Assembly (NCBI RefSeq): GCF_040195635.1
Contig: NZ_JBEFTX010000008.1
Location: forward strand, 1 to 64,000
From: Thermasporomyces sp040195635
GTDB taxonomy: Bacteria; Actinomycetota; Actinomycetes; Propionibacteriales; Actinopolymorphaceae
Direction of reading: 5' to 3'
DNA length: 64,000 nucleotides
Position 1 is the stretch's first letter; every line of letters starts with the position of its first letter. The notes under the pieces were generated by a model, which saw only the letters and a program-made list of their open reading frames with translations, was not told where the DNA came from and did no database searches. A program made the translations under genes and the position numbers. Below, in pieces: positions 52,843 through 60,716 of the stretch.

Positions 52843-54843
52843 TCAGGTGCGGGTGGTGAAGTACTGCTCCGGGTTGGACGGTCCTGGCTCGGGATAGTCG
52901 GACTCGATCATCATCGTCGCGGGCACGTTGTGGAAATCCGTACGCCTGATGCAGTAACCCTTCGGCGGCAGGGCGATCCCGATCGCGTAGAACTGCTCGC
53001 GCGCCATCGCGATGACGTCGCGGAGCAACTGGTCCTGCTCGGCCGGGTCGGCGGTCGCGGCCATCTGGTCGTACAGCCGCATCTGCTCGCGCACCGCGGC
53101 CGGCGGCTCCTCGCCGCCGGCGCCCTTGGTCTGGTACCACTCCGCCCACGCCAGCGCGAAGTTCGACTCGTCGCGGTACGGCATGTAGTAGCGGGGTTCG
53201 AGGCGCGGGTCCATGCCACCGACGTCGCCCTGCCACACCACCGCGTCGAAGAGGTTGGCGTCCTTGCGTTCGTAGAACAGGTCGCCGTCCTCGGCCCGGA
53301 TGTTCACATCGATGCCGACCTCGCGCCAGTATCCCCGCACCAGGTCCATCACGCTCGCCCAGGCGAAGCCGTAGTCCTGGGAGGCGATCTCGACGGAGAA
53401 CCTGATCGGCGACCCGTCCGGGCCCAGCCGAAGGCCATCACCGTCGCGGTCGCTGTAACCGGCCCTGTCCAGGTGCGAGTTGGCCAGATCCACGTCGTAC
53501 TCGGTGTACTGCTTGGCCAACGTCTCGTCGTAGAAGTCCGACTCCGGGCGGGGCGCCGGCTGGGCCGGCTCGCCCTGCCGCTGGTAGGCCGCGACGATGA
53601 TCTCCGGTCGGTTGATGGCGTGGGAGAGTCCGATGCGGAAGTCGCGGTTGCGGAAGATCTCGCGCTTCACCGGGTCCTTGTGGCAGAGGTTCAGCGAGAT
53701 GATCGCGGTGTTCATGTTCGCGTTGACCATGTCGACGAACTCGTAGCCACCCTTCTCGCGGCTCTGCGCGAGGACGGGCTTGTTCCGCAGCGAGGTGATG
53801 GTCCGCGTCTGCATGTCGAACTCGCCGTTCGTGGCCTTGAGGAGCATCACCTCCGGGTCGGTGATGATGGCGTTGACGAACTCGTCCAGATAGGGAAGCT
53901 GGCTGCCGTCGGGGTCGACCTTCCAGTAGTACGGATTGCGCTCGGCAACCACCCGGTCGCCTTCTCCGACCGGCTGCCTGATTATCCAGGCGTTGAGCGT
54001 GGGGAGCTCGGGGTTGGCCCATCTGTCGCGCTTGGCGTCGAACAGTGCCACCCAGTCGCCGAGCTTCTCCTCTTCGGCGAGCTGGTCGGCATTGTCGGCG
54101 TAGCTCGCGTGGAACTGGGACAGGTAGTGCTTCGGGAGCCGGACGAAGTCGAGACCGTACGCCTTGGTCGCCATCCGCTGGGCGAAGAGTGCGTTGGGCG
54201 CGGGGAACGTCACCCGTACCGCGTAGTCGTCGATCTTCTCCAGCGTTGCCGGGCCATCCGCGCTGAGGTAGGCGGCGGCCAGCAGCGGAGAGATGTCCTC
54301 GTTTCGCAACACGTCGTCATAGGCGAAGAGCACGTCGTCGGCGGTGAAGGGTTCTCCGTCGGACCACCGGGTGCCCTCCCGGAACCGGAAGACGTACTCG
54401 GTCGCGTCGGCGTTGACCTCGAAGGACTCGGCGACGCCCGGCACCACCTGGTCGCGGCCGAACGTGCGGGCATCGGGGCGCCATCGCAGCACCGGGTCGT
54501 AACCGACGCTGCGATCCAGCCACGCGGTGTCGGGCCCGAGCATGGCCGCCCGCCAGGTACCGCCGTACTGGCCGATGCGTTCGGCGGGCTCGACGACGAG
54601 CGGTTTCTTCGGTAGGCGTCGTCCGACCGGCGGGAGCGTACCGGCCTTGACGCGTTCGGCCAGCATGGGCGCCTCCCGGCCCTTGGACGCGGCCGGTCCG
54701 GTCGCCTTCTTCTGCGTACTCGGATCGGTCGACAGCAGGTTGCAGCCGGCTCCCGCGCCGCTGGCCAGCAGGGTCGACACGCCAATGCCGAGTGCCTGCC
54801 GCCGGGTCAGACCGTGGCGGACGTGGTTGGTCTGCTGACCCAT
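52843..54843 (-). CDS. ABC transporter substrate-binding lipoprotein, family 5
   Basis: 666 residues with a Tat lipoprotein signal (LTRRQALGIGVSTLLASG, lipobox ending AGAGC). Family 5 motifs are FRFREGTRWSDGEPFTADDV, IRQPVGEGDRVVAERNPYYW and FRIGLSHAINRPEIIVAAYQ. Such proteins bind peptides or, in this large subgroup, plant oligosaccharides. No permease or ATPase gene is adjacent, so it is an orphan in this window. It is divergent from a LacI gene, with LacI-type operators in between. Confidence 0.87.
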   Translation of the reverse strand: MGQQTNHVRHGLTRRQALGIGVSTLLASGAGAGCNLLSTDPSTQKKATGPAASKGREAPMLAERVKAGTLPPVGRRLPKKPLVVEPAERIGQYGGTWRAAMLGPDTAWLDRSVGYDPVLRWRPDARTFGRDQVVPGVAESFEVNADATEYVFRFREGTRWSDGEPFTADDVLFAYDDVLRNEDISPLLAAAYLSADGPATLEKIDDYAVRVTFPAPNALFAQRMATKAYGLDFVRLPKHYLSQFHASYADNADQLAEEEKLGDWVALFDAKRDRWANPELPTLNAWIIRQPVGEGDRVVAERNPYYWKVDPDGSQLPYLDEFVNAIITDPEVMLLKATNGEFDMQTRTITSLRNKPVLAQSREKGGYEFVDMVNANMNTAIISLNLCHKDPVKREIFRNRDFRIGLSHAINRPEIIVAAYQRQGEPAQPAPRPESDFYDETLAKQYTEYDVDLANSHLDRAGYSDRDGDGLRLGPDGSPIRFSVEIASQDYGFAWASVMDLVRGYWREVGIDVNIRAEDGDLFYERKDANLFDAVVWQGDVGGMDPRLEPRYYMPYRDESNFALAWAEWYQTKGAGGEEPPAAVREQMRLYDQMAATADPAEQDQLLRDVIAMAREQFYAIGIALPPKGYCIRRTDFHNVPATMMIESDYPEPGPSNPEQYFTTRT

Positions 54844-54958
54844 GGTCAGGCTCCTCTCGTCGAGGCAGCGCCAGCCTTCGAATCCAACGGGCGGGCTGAA
54901 CGCGGGACTGTGGAGATGCCGCCCGCCGGGCGAGACGACGACCAGCGTGGATCGCCGC

Positions 54959-54976
54959 AGTGTAACGATTTATCAA
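54959..54976 (-). promoter_or_regulatory. LacI-type operator/promoter facing the binding-protein gene
   Basis: Minus-strand TTGATAAATCGTTACACT nearly duplicates the site at 55068-55086 in the opposite orientation. TAAATCGTTA with central CG fits LacI-family operators, and TTGATA could be a -35. Confidence 0.55.
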
Positions 54977-55067
54977 TCTGCCACTCAATGGCGTTGCGGA
55001 CGTCGCCGCGTCCGAGAGAGGACGCTGTCGTGCTTCGAAGAGACCGATGTTCGAGGTGGCCAACGTC

Positions 55068-55086
55068 TTGACTAAATCGTTAGACT
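55068..55086 (+). promoter_or_regulatory. LacI-type operator/promoter facing the LacI gene
   Basis: TTGACTAAATCGTTAGACT includes GACTAA-ATCG-TTAGAC, a near-palindrome with one mismatched pair and a central CG. TTGACT may be the -35, so binding would block the LacI gene's own promoter. Confidence 0.6.
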
Positions 55087-55120
55087 CCGAACGACATCCA
55101 TACCGGTGTGAGGAGGGCGG

Positions 55121-56182
55121 TTGGGCAGCGGCAAGGTCAGCCTGCGTGATGTCGCGCGCCATGCCGGCGTCTCACCGAGCACGGTGTCGAACGTCCTCAA
55201 CGGCAGGGTCGGCCGGATGCGGGACGAGACCAGCGAGCGGGTACGCCAGGCCGTCCGCGAGCTCGGCTATGCGCCCAACCAGCTCGCCCGCCAGCTCCGT
55301 ACCGGGCAGGTACGCACGATCGGGCTGCTCGTTCCCTCGGTGGCGAACCCGTTCTGGGGCTTCGTCGCGTTGCGGGTCGAACAGGCGGCGAGTGAACGCA
55401 ACTACCAGGTGCTGCTGTGCAACGCCGAGCGCGACCCGGCGCGGGAGGCCAGGTTCGCCGAGACGCTGCTCGACTCCGGCGTCCGAGGACTGATCTTCGG
55501 GTCGTCGCCGTTGTCGTTCGACCACCTCACGACATTCGCTGGGCGTGGCCTGCAGGTCGTCGCGTTCGACCGTTCGCTCGCCGGCGCGGGCTCGGTGGTC
55601 GTCGGCAGCGTGGAGATCGACAACGTCCTCGCCGCCCGGCTGGCGACCTCCCACCTGACCGGACTGGGGCACACGCGGATCGGTTTCCTGTCCGGCCCGA
55701 TCCGTACCGTCAGTCGGCGCGAGCGGCTCGCCGGGTACCGCCAGGCGTTGGAGGCGGCGGGCATCGGGTTCGACCCTGGTCTGGTGTGGGAGGGCGCGTC
55801 GGTGACGGCGTTCGGTGATGCGGAGGGGGCCGAGCTGGGTCGGGCAGGTGCGCATCACCTGCTGAGCCGGCCCGACCGGCCGACGGCGCTCTTCACGATC
55901 AACGACATGTACGCGATCGGGGCTTACGCGGGCGCTCGTGACCTCGGCCTTCGCGTGCCCGACGACCTGTCGGTGCTCGGCTTCGATGACCTGCCGGTGC
56001 TCGCGGAGGTAGCCGCGCCGCCGCTCACCACGGTGCGCCAACCGCTGCCCGAGATGATGCGTGTCGCCACCGACCAGCTCATCGGACGACTGGAAGGCGA
56101 GCGGAGTGGTGAGCCCGAGCACGTGACCGCGGCGGCGGAACTCGTCGTCCGGCAGTCGACGGCCCCACCGGGCGGTCGATGA
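55121..56182 (+). CDS. LacI-family transcription regulator
   Basis: 353 residues from TTG 55121, preceded by AGGAGGGCGG. The HTH begins VSLRDVARHAGVSPSTVSNV and continues NVLNGRVGRMRDET; the hinge YAPNQLARQLRTGQ has a Leu-type minor-groove helix. The periplasmic-binding-like effector domain contains TIGLLVPSVANPFWG and FTINDMYAIGAYAGARDLG. It likely senses a sugar and represses the divergent binding-protein gene and the downstream oxidoreductase. Confidence 0.9.
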   Translation: MGSGKVSLRDVARHAGVSPSTVSNVLNGRVGRMRDETSERVRQAVRELGYAPNQLARQLRTGQVRTIGLLVPSVANPFWGFVALRVEQAASERNYQVLLCNAERDPAREARFAETLLDSGVRGLIFGSSPLSFDHLTTFAGRGLQVVAFDRSLAGAGSVVVGSVEIDNVLAARLATSHLTGLGHTRIGFLSGPIRTVSRRERLAGYRQALEAAGIGFDPGLVWEGASVTAFGDAEGAELGRAGAHHLLSRPDRPTALFTINDMYAIGAYAGARDLGLRVPDDLSVLGFDDLPVLAEVAAPPLTTVRQPLPEMMRVATDQLIGRLEGERSGEPEHVTAAAELVVRQSTAPPGGR

Positions 56183-56284
56183 AAGCAGCGGGCGCAGGTG
56201 CCCGGAAGCCGGCAGCTGAGCAGCCGGAGACCGCCGGAAGAGCCGCCGGAAGCTGACGACTGAGCAACGGAAGCAGGAGATGGC

Positions 56285-57250
56285 ATGGACCGTGCGAGGG
56301 TCGCGTTGATCGGCGTCGGTGCGATGACGCAGCGGGTGCACCTTCCGTCACTGGCGTCGTTCGAGGACGTGGAGATCGTCGGTGTCTGTGACCTGGACGC
56401 CAGACGCCTGGCGGAGGTCGCGGACCAGTACGGCATCGAGGGTCGTTTCACCGACTATCGCGCGATGGCGGACGCCACGGCACCCGACGGTGTCTATGCC
56501 GTCGGCCAGCCGCACCTGATGTACGACATCTGGGTCTGGTGCCTGGAACACGGCCTCAACCTCTACGTCGAGAAGCCGCTCGGCCTCAGCTGGCACCAGG
56601 CGCGGATGCTGACCCACCTCGCCGAGACGTCGGGGGTGATCACTCAGGTCAGCCACCAACGCAGGACGTCGCCGCTCCTGGTGAAGATGCGCGAGGCATG
56701 TCTTGCCCGAGGACCGATCACCCATGCCGTGTGCGAGTTCTACAAGTGCGACCGGCGCGCATTCGTGTCCGCCCGCGACCGGATGCTCGACGACGGCGTG
56801 CACGCGATCGACACGTTGCGGTGGCTCTGCGGTGGCGAGGTCGTCGACATCGACAGCCACTGCAAGCAGGTCGGCGTACCGGACCTCAACTGGATCACGG
56901 CGACACTTCACTTCGACAACGGATCGACCGGTTTGCTGGTGGCGAACTGGGCGAGTGGGCGGAGGATCTTCAGGGTCGAGATGCACGCACCCGAGATCGC
57001 CTGTGACGCCGACCCGGAGGGGCAGGCGCATCTCTACGCCGACGGGGACACCACCGGTACGACGTACGACTCCCGTGCGGTCGCGGGCGGCGAGAGCCTC
57101 CACATCTACGGTGGGTTCCAGGCCAAGAACCGGGAGTTCGTGGACTCGCTCCTGGCGGGAAAGGAGCTCACGAGCTCACCGTTCCGCGACGCCCTGAAGA
57201 CCATGCAGGTCGCGGAGAAGATCCTTGCCCAGGCACTGCTGCGCCAGTGA
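56285..57250 (+). CDS. Gfo/Idh/MocA-family oxidoreductase
   Basis: 321 residues. The N-terminal Rossmann fold has ALIGVGAMTQRVHLPSL, VVGVCDL-type acidic strand end (IVGVCDLDARRL) and the signature YVEKPLGLS. The C-terminal catalytic domain has the GVHAIDTLRWLCGG segment with His. NAD(P)-dependent enzymes of this class oxidise sugars or inositols. It follows LacI by 102 bp, probably same operon, and a strong terminator lies just after it. Confidence 0.9.
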   Translation: MDRARVALIGVGAMTQRVHLPSLASFEDVEIVGVCDLDARRLAEVADQYGIEGRFTDYRAMADATAPDGVYAVGQPHLMYDIWVWCLEHGLNLYVEKPLGLSWHQARMLTHLAETSGVITQVSHQRRTSPLLVKMREACLARGPITHAVCEFYKCDRRAFVSARDRMLDDGVHAIDTLRWLCGGEVVDIDSHCKQVGVPDLNWITATLHFDNGSTGLLVANWASGRRIFRVEMHAPEIACDADPEGQAHLYADGDTTGTTYDSRAVAGGESLHIYGGFQAKNREFVDSLLAGKELTSSPFRDALKTMQVAEKILAQALLRQ

Positions 57251-57256
57251 GCGAGC

Positions 57257-57286
57257 GAAGGCCGCCGAACTCAGCGAGCGGCCTTC
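57257..57286. terminator. Bidirectional terminator hairpin
   Basis: GAAGGCCGC and GCGGCCTTC form a perfect 9-bp stem with a 12-base loop. It sits between the converging oxidoreductase and DUF6458-like genes, six bases after the former's stop. Confidence 0.7.
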
Positions 57287-57314
57287 CGGGCCGTCACACC
57301 TTGACGGACGTCTC

Positions 57315-57776
57315 CTAGCGCGGGTGGCCGTTGCGTGGGTCGTACGCCGGCATCATGCGCGTCTGTTCGGCCGCCACCCACGCGGGCTCCGGCTGACGCG
57401 CGCCGGGGCCGGGCTGCGTCGGTCGCATGTAGAGCCACTCGCCGTCGGCCCGCCGCTCCCGTCGTTCGACTCTGCCGACGACCCAGCGTTCGCGACCGGA
57501 CGGGTCGACGCCTGCGTAGTATTCGACCGCCTCGCCAGCAGGAGCGACCGGCGGGTGGTCCTCAGCGGCGAAGGGCCGGCGCCGCTCACGCCGCTCGCGT
57601 GGTCCGCGGCTCCGGCGAGGCGCCCAGATCGCGAGCGTCGCGGCCATGCCCAGTGCGCCGACGAGCATGAGGATCCAGCCGATGACGGCGATGTCGATCC
57701 CGGAGACGTGGTAGTCGACCGCGAAGGCGAGGATGGCGCCGACAGCGATGAGAAGGATGCTGGCACCGATACCCAT
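57315..57776 (-). CDS. DUF6458-like membrane protein
   Basis: 153 residues from ATG 57776 (GAGGTG ahead). MGIGASILLIAVGAILAFAV and IDIAVIGWILMLVGALGMAA form two transmembrane helices joined by a short loop, the pattern of the actinobacterial DUF6458 family. The long charged tail (ERRERRRPF, then ERWVVGRVERRERRADGEW) is an added feature, likely cytoplasmic. Function is unknown. Confidence 0.75.
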   Translation of the reverse strand: MGIGASILLIAVGAILAFAVDYHVSGIDIAVIGWILMLVGALGMAATLAIWAPRRSRGPRERRERRRPFAAEDHPPVAPAGEAVEYYAGVDPSGRERWVVGRVERRERRADGEWLYMRPTQPGPGARQPEPAWVAAEQTRMMPAYDPRNGHPR

Positions 57777-58002
57777 GGGAATTCACCTCGAGCACTTGGC
57801 TATCTCGGACTGTCCCCGTATCGACCGGCCGCCCTCGTGACAAGGGGGCGGGCGGGTCGTCGTGCCGTTCGGACACACTAGGACAAACTCATCGGGAACG
57901 CGACTGTGCCCCCCTGAACCGGCCGACAACCGCCGATCCCGGGCGCGGCGATGCGGGTGGAGCCGACCGAACCACCACGACCGAGCCAGCAAGGAGAGCT
58001 TC

Positions 58003-59226
58003 GTGACGAGACCGGTTGACGCGTCGCCCACCGGGCCCTCGCGGGACAGGTCCCAGCCGCCTCCGGCGGAGGACTTCCTCGACGTGGACGCCTCGCTCAG
58101 CGACGAGGAGCGCGCGAGCCGCGATCTGGTGCGTAGGTTCGGCGAGGAACGGCTGCGTCCAGGGGTGGCCGAGTGGTTCGAACGCGAGCTCTCGCGCGCT
58201 GAGGCCCGCGATGTGCTGCGCGAACTCGGCGGTCTGGGTGTGCTCGGCATGCAGCTTTCCGGCCACGGCTGTGCGGGGGTGCCGCCGGTCACCTACGGCC
58301 TCGCGTGTCTCGAGCTGGAGGCCGTCGACTCCGGGATCCGCAGCATGGTGTCGGTGCAGGGCTCCCTGGCGATGACCGCGATCGACATGTACGGGTCGGA
58401 GGAGCAGAAGTCCCATTGGCTGCCCCGGATGGCGACAGGGGAGGTCGTCGGATGCTTCGGCCTCACCGAACCGGACTCCGGCAGCGATCCGGGGAGCATG
58501 CGGACGACAGCCCGGAGGTCGGGCGCGGACTGGATCCTGGACGGCACGAAGATGTGGATCACCAACGGCGGGATCGCCGATGTGGCCGTGGTCTGGGCCC
58601 GCACGGACGACGGCGTGCGCGGGTTCCTGGTACCGACCGACTCCGATGGTTTCACCGCCAACGACATCGGCCGGAAGGCGTCGATGCGCGTCTCGGTCAC
58701 GTCCGAACTCGTCCTCGACGGCGTACGCCTGCCAGCCGACGCGCTGCTGCCCGCCGCCCGCGGGCTCGGCGGGCCGCTCGGCTGCCTCAACGAAGCGAGG
58801 TTCGGGATCGTGTTCGGCGCCATGGGCGCCGCGCGGGACGCGTTCACCTGTGCGCTCGACTATGCCAAGGCGCGTACGCAGTTCGGCCGGCCCATCGCGG
58901 GATTCCAGCTCACCCAGCGAAAGCTCGCGGACATGCTTCTCGAACTCCACAAGGGAGTCCTGCTCGCCGTCCATCTCGGGCGGCTCAAGGAAGCGGGTCG
59001 ACTGCGGCCGGCCCAGGTCAGCTTCGGCAAGCTGAACAACACCCGGTCAGCGCTGGAGATCTGCCGGACCGCGCGCACCATCCTCGGTGCGAGCGGCGTG
59101 ACCCTCGAGTATTCCGTGCTGCGACACGCGAACAACCTCGAGTCCGTCCTGACCTACGAAGGGACCAGCGAGGTGCACACGCTGGTCCTGGGCCAGGCGC
59201 TCACCGGGCTCGACGCGTTCCGCTGA
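58003..59226 (+). CDS. Acyl-CoA dehydrogenase, glutaryl-CoA-dehydrogenase-like
   Basis: 407 residues from GTG 58003 (AAGGAGAGCTTC). Features are CFGLTEPDSGSDPGSMRTTA (FAD/substrate loop), KMWITNGGIADV, QFGRPIAGFQLTQRKLADML and the catalytic Glu in TYEGTSEVHTLVLGQALTG. The YEGT Glu and the closing GLDAF match the glutaryl-CoA dehydrogenase branch, which oxidises and decarboxylates glutaryl-CoA to crotonyl-CoA in lysine/tryptophan breakdown. The decarboxylating specificity cannot be confirmed by eye. Confidence 0.85.
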   Translation: MTRPVDASPTGPSRDRSQPPPAEDFLDVDASLSDEERASRDLVRRFGEERLRPGVAEWFERELSRAEARDVLRELGGLGVLGMQLSGHGCAGVPPVTYGLACLELEAVDSGIRSMVSVQGSLAMTAIDMYGSEEQKSHWLPRMATGEVVGCFGLTEPDSGSDPGSMRTTARRSGADWILDGTKMWITNGGIADVAVVWARTDDGVRGFLVPTDSDGFTANDIGRKASMRVSVTSELVLDGVRLPADALLPAARGLGGPLGCLNEARFGIVFGAMGAARDAFTCALDYAKARTQFGRPIAGFQLTQRKLADMLLELHKGVLLAVHLGRLKEAGRLRPAQVSFGKLNNTRSALEICRTARTILGASGVTLEYSVLRHANNLESVLTYEGTSEVHTLVLGQALTGLDAFR

Positions 59227-59278
59227 TCCTGCTCACCCGAGGACGGGCCGGCGGCGGGACGTCTCGTAGGCTGCTGCG

Positions 59279-59965
59279 GTGATGACATCAGACTCTGCGG
59301 GCGAGGTTCCAGCGGCCGGCGGCACGGCGTACAAGCTGGTGATCTTCGACTGTGACGGCATACTCGTCGACAGCGAGCCGCTCGCCCTCCGGGTCGACGC
59401 CATGCTCTTCGCCGAGTTGGGCTGGCCGCTGTCCGAGGCGGAGATCGCCCGGCGGTTCGTCGGGCGTACGTCGGAGTACATGATGGGCGAGCTGGTCGCG
59501 CACATCGGCCGTCCCGTGCCGGCGGAGGTCGAGGAACGGTTCAACGCCCACTACCGCGAGGTGTTGGCCGCGGAGCTGCAGCCGGTGTCCGGCATAGTCG
59601 AGGCGCTCGACCAGATCACGACGCCGAGCTGTGTGGCCTCCAGCGGCGGCCACGCGAAGATGCGCTTCACTCTCGGCCTCACCGGGTTGTACGAACGGTT
59701 CGAGGGGCGGATCTTCTCGGCGAGCGAGGTGGCCCACGGCAAGCCCGCGCCCGACCTGTTCCTGCACGCGGCCGCGAGCATGGGCGTCGAGCCGGCCGAC
59801 TGCGCGGTGGTGGAGGACAGCCAGTACGGCGTCGAGGCCGCCCGGGCGGCGGGCATGGCGGCGTTCGGCTATGCCGGTGGTGTCACGCCCGCGAGCCGCC
59901 TGAAAGGCCCAGGCACCGTGCTCTTCACCGACATGCGCGCCCTCCCAGAGCTCCTGGGAGCGTAA
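59279..59965 (+). CDS. HAD-superfamily phosphatase/phosphoglucomutase-like
   Basis: 228 residues from GTG 59279; TAGGCT six bases upstream and no Shine-Dalgarno suggest a leaderless start. HAD motifs are VIFDCDGILVDSE (nucleophile Asp), CVASSGG (Ser), GKPAPDLFLHAA (Lys) and VVEDSQYGVEAARAAGM (acidic pair). The helical cap of HAD subfamily IA is present. It is probably a sugar phosphate phosphatase or beta-phosphoglucomutase-type enzyme. Confidence 0.87.
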   Translation: MMTSDSAGEVPAAGGTAYKLVIFDCDGILVDSEPLALRVDAMLFAELGWPLSEAEIARRFVGRTSEYMMGELVAHIGRPVPAEVEERFNAHYREVLAAELQPVSGIVEALDQITTPSCVASSGGHAKMRFTLGLTGLYERFEGRIFSASEVAHGKPAPDLFLHAAASMGVEPADCAVVEDSQYGVEAARAAGMAAFGYAGGVTPASRLKGPGTVLFTDMRALPELLGA

Positions 59966-59999
59966 AACCGGGCCGCGACGCTGGTCGCGCTGTCGGGGC

Positions 60000-60419
60000 A
60001 TGGCCCGGGCGCGGTTTCCTGACGCGAAGGTCACCTGGTGCTGTGGTGACGCCTTGACCAAACCGTTCGAACGGGGTTCCTTCGACGCCGTCGTGTCCAA
60101 CGCGACCCTGCACCACCTGCCGGACGGCAAGGTTGCTCATCACCGCTTGAGCGAGCTCGTTCGGCCAGGCGGAACGCTGGCCGTCGTGGGCATCGCGCGG
60201 AGGGAAGGTCGGGACCTGCCATGGGCTGTGGCCGCGTGGACGGCCATCGGCATAGCCACCCGGGTACGACAGAAGTGGGCGCACACCGCGCCGCAGGCCT
60301 GGCCGCCGCCGGAGACCTTCCGCCAGGTGCGGCGGAACGCCAACGAGGTGATGCCCGGTTCTCGCGTAACCCGCCTCCTCCTGGGCCGTTACCTGATCGT
60401 CTGGCACGCGCCCTCGTAG
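60000..60419 (+). pseudogene. Methyltransferase C-terminal remnant
   Basis: 139 residues with motif II-IV of a class I methyltransferase (VTWCCGDALTKPFERGSFDA, VVSNATLHHLPD and LVRPGGTLAVVGIAR). They lack the SAM-binding motif I, and no homology precedes the ATG. The C-terminal half (PPPETFRQVRRNANEVMPGS) and the LLLGRYLIVW ending are intact. A 5' deletion best explains this. Confidence 0.72.
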
Positions 60420-60529
60420 GTCCGACGCCGCGGTCGGGCGGACCCCACACAAACCCGCTGCCCTGAGAGCTTCCCGGTTGGTAACCTGCGCGGCAGGTGG
60501 ATCCGGATCTCTGCTCGAGGAGGCTTCCG

Positions 60530-60592
60530 ATGGCGGCCCAGCTGGTGACGTCGTTCGATCCGGGGCTCGCCATGACCCTCGCGGTGAGGTAG
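60530..60592 (+). other. 20-codon ORF with a strong ribosome site
   Basis: CGAGGAGG precedes ATG 60530, which encodes MAAQLVTSFDPGLAMTLAVR and stops at TAG 60590. The sequence weakly recalls the start of a LysE-type exporter (PG-x-AMTL), so it may be the head of a deleted gene rather than a peptide gene. The rest of 60420-60716 shows no gene. Confidence 0.3.
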
Positions 60593-60716
60593 GACCACGG
60601 CCCAGACAACGGGCCTTCCGGACCTCCCGCCAAGGCTGATCTCAGCATTCGCCCGGTGACGACGTCGCGTCCAAGCCCCGTGACGTTTCCGTCCAGCTGG
60701 GAAGGCGAATCACCGC

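Noticed and set aside
52360..54615. 751-residue plus-strand frame
   Set aside because: It is antisense to the family 5 binding-protein gene and the exporter; no domain pattern, and long frames are common opposite GC-rich genes.
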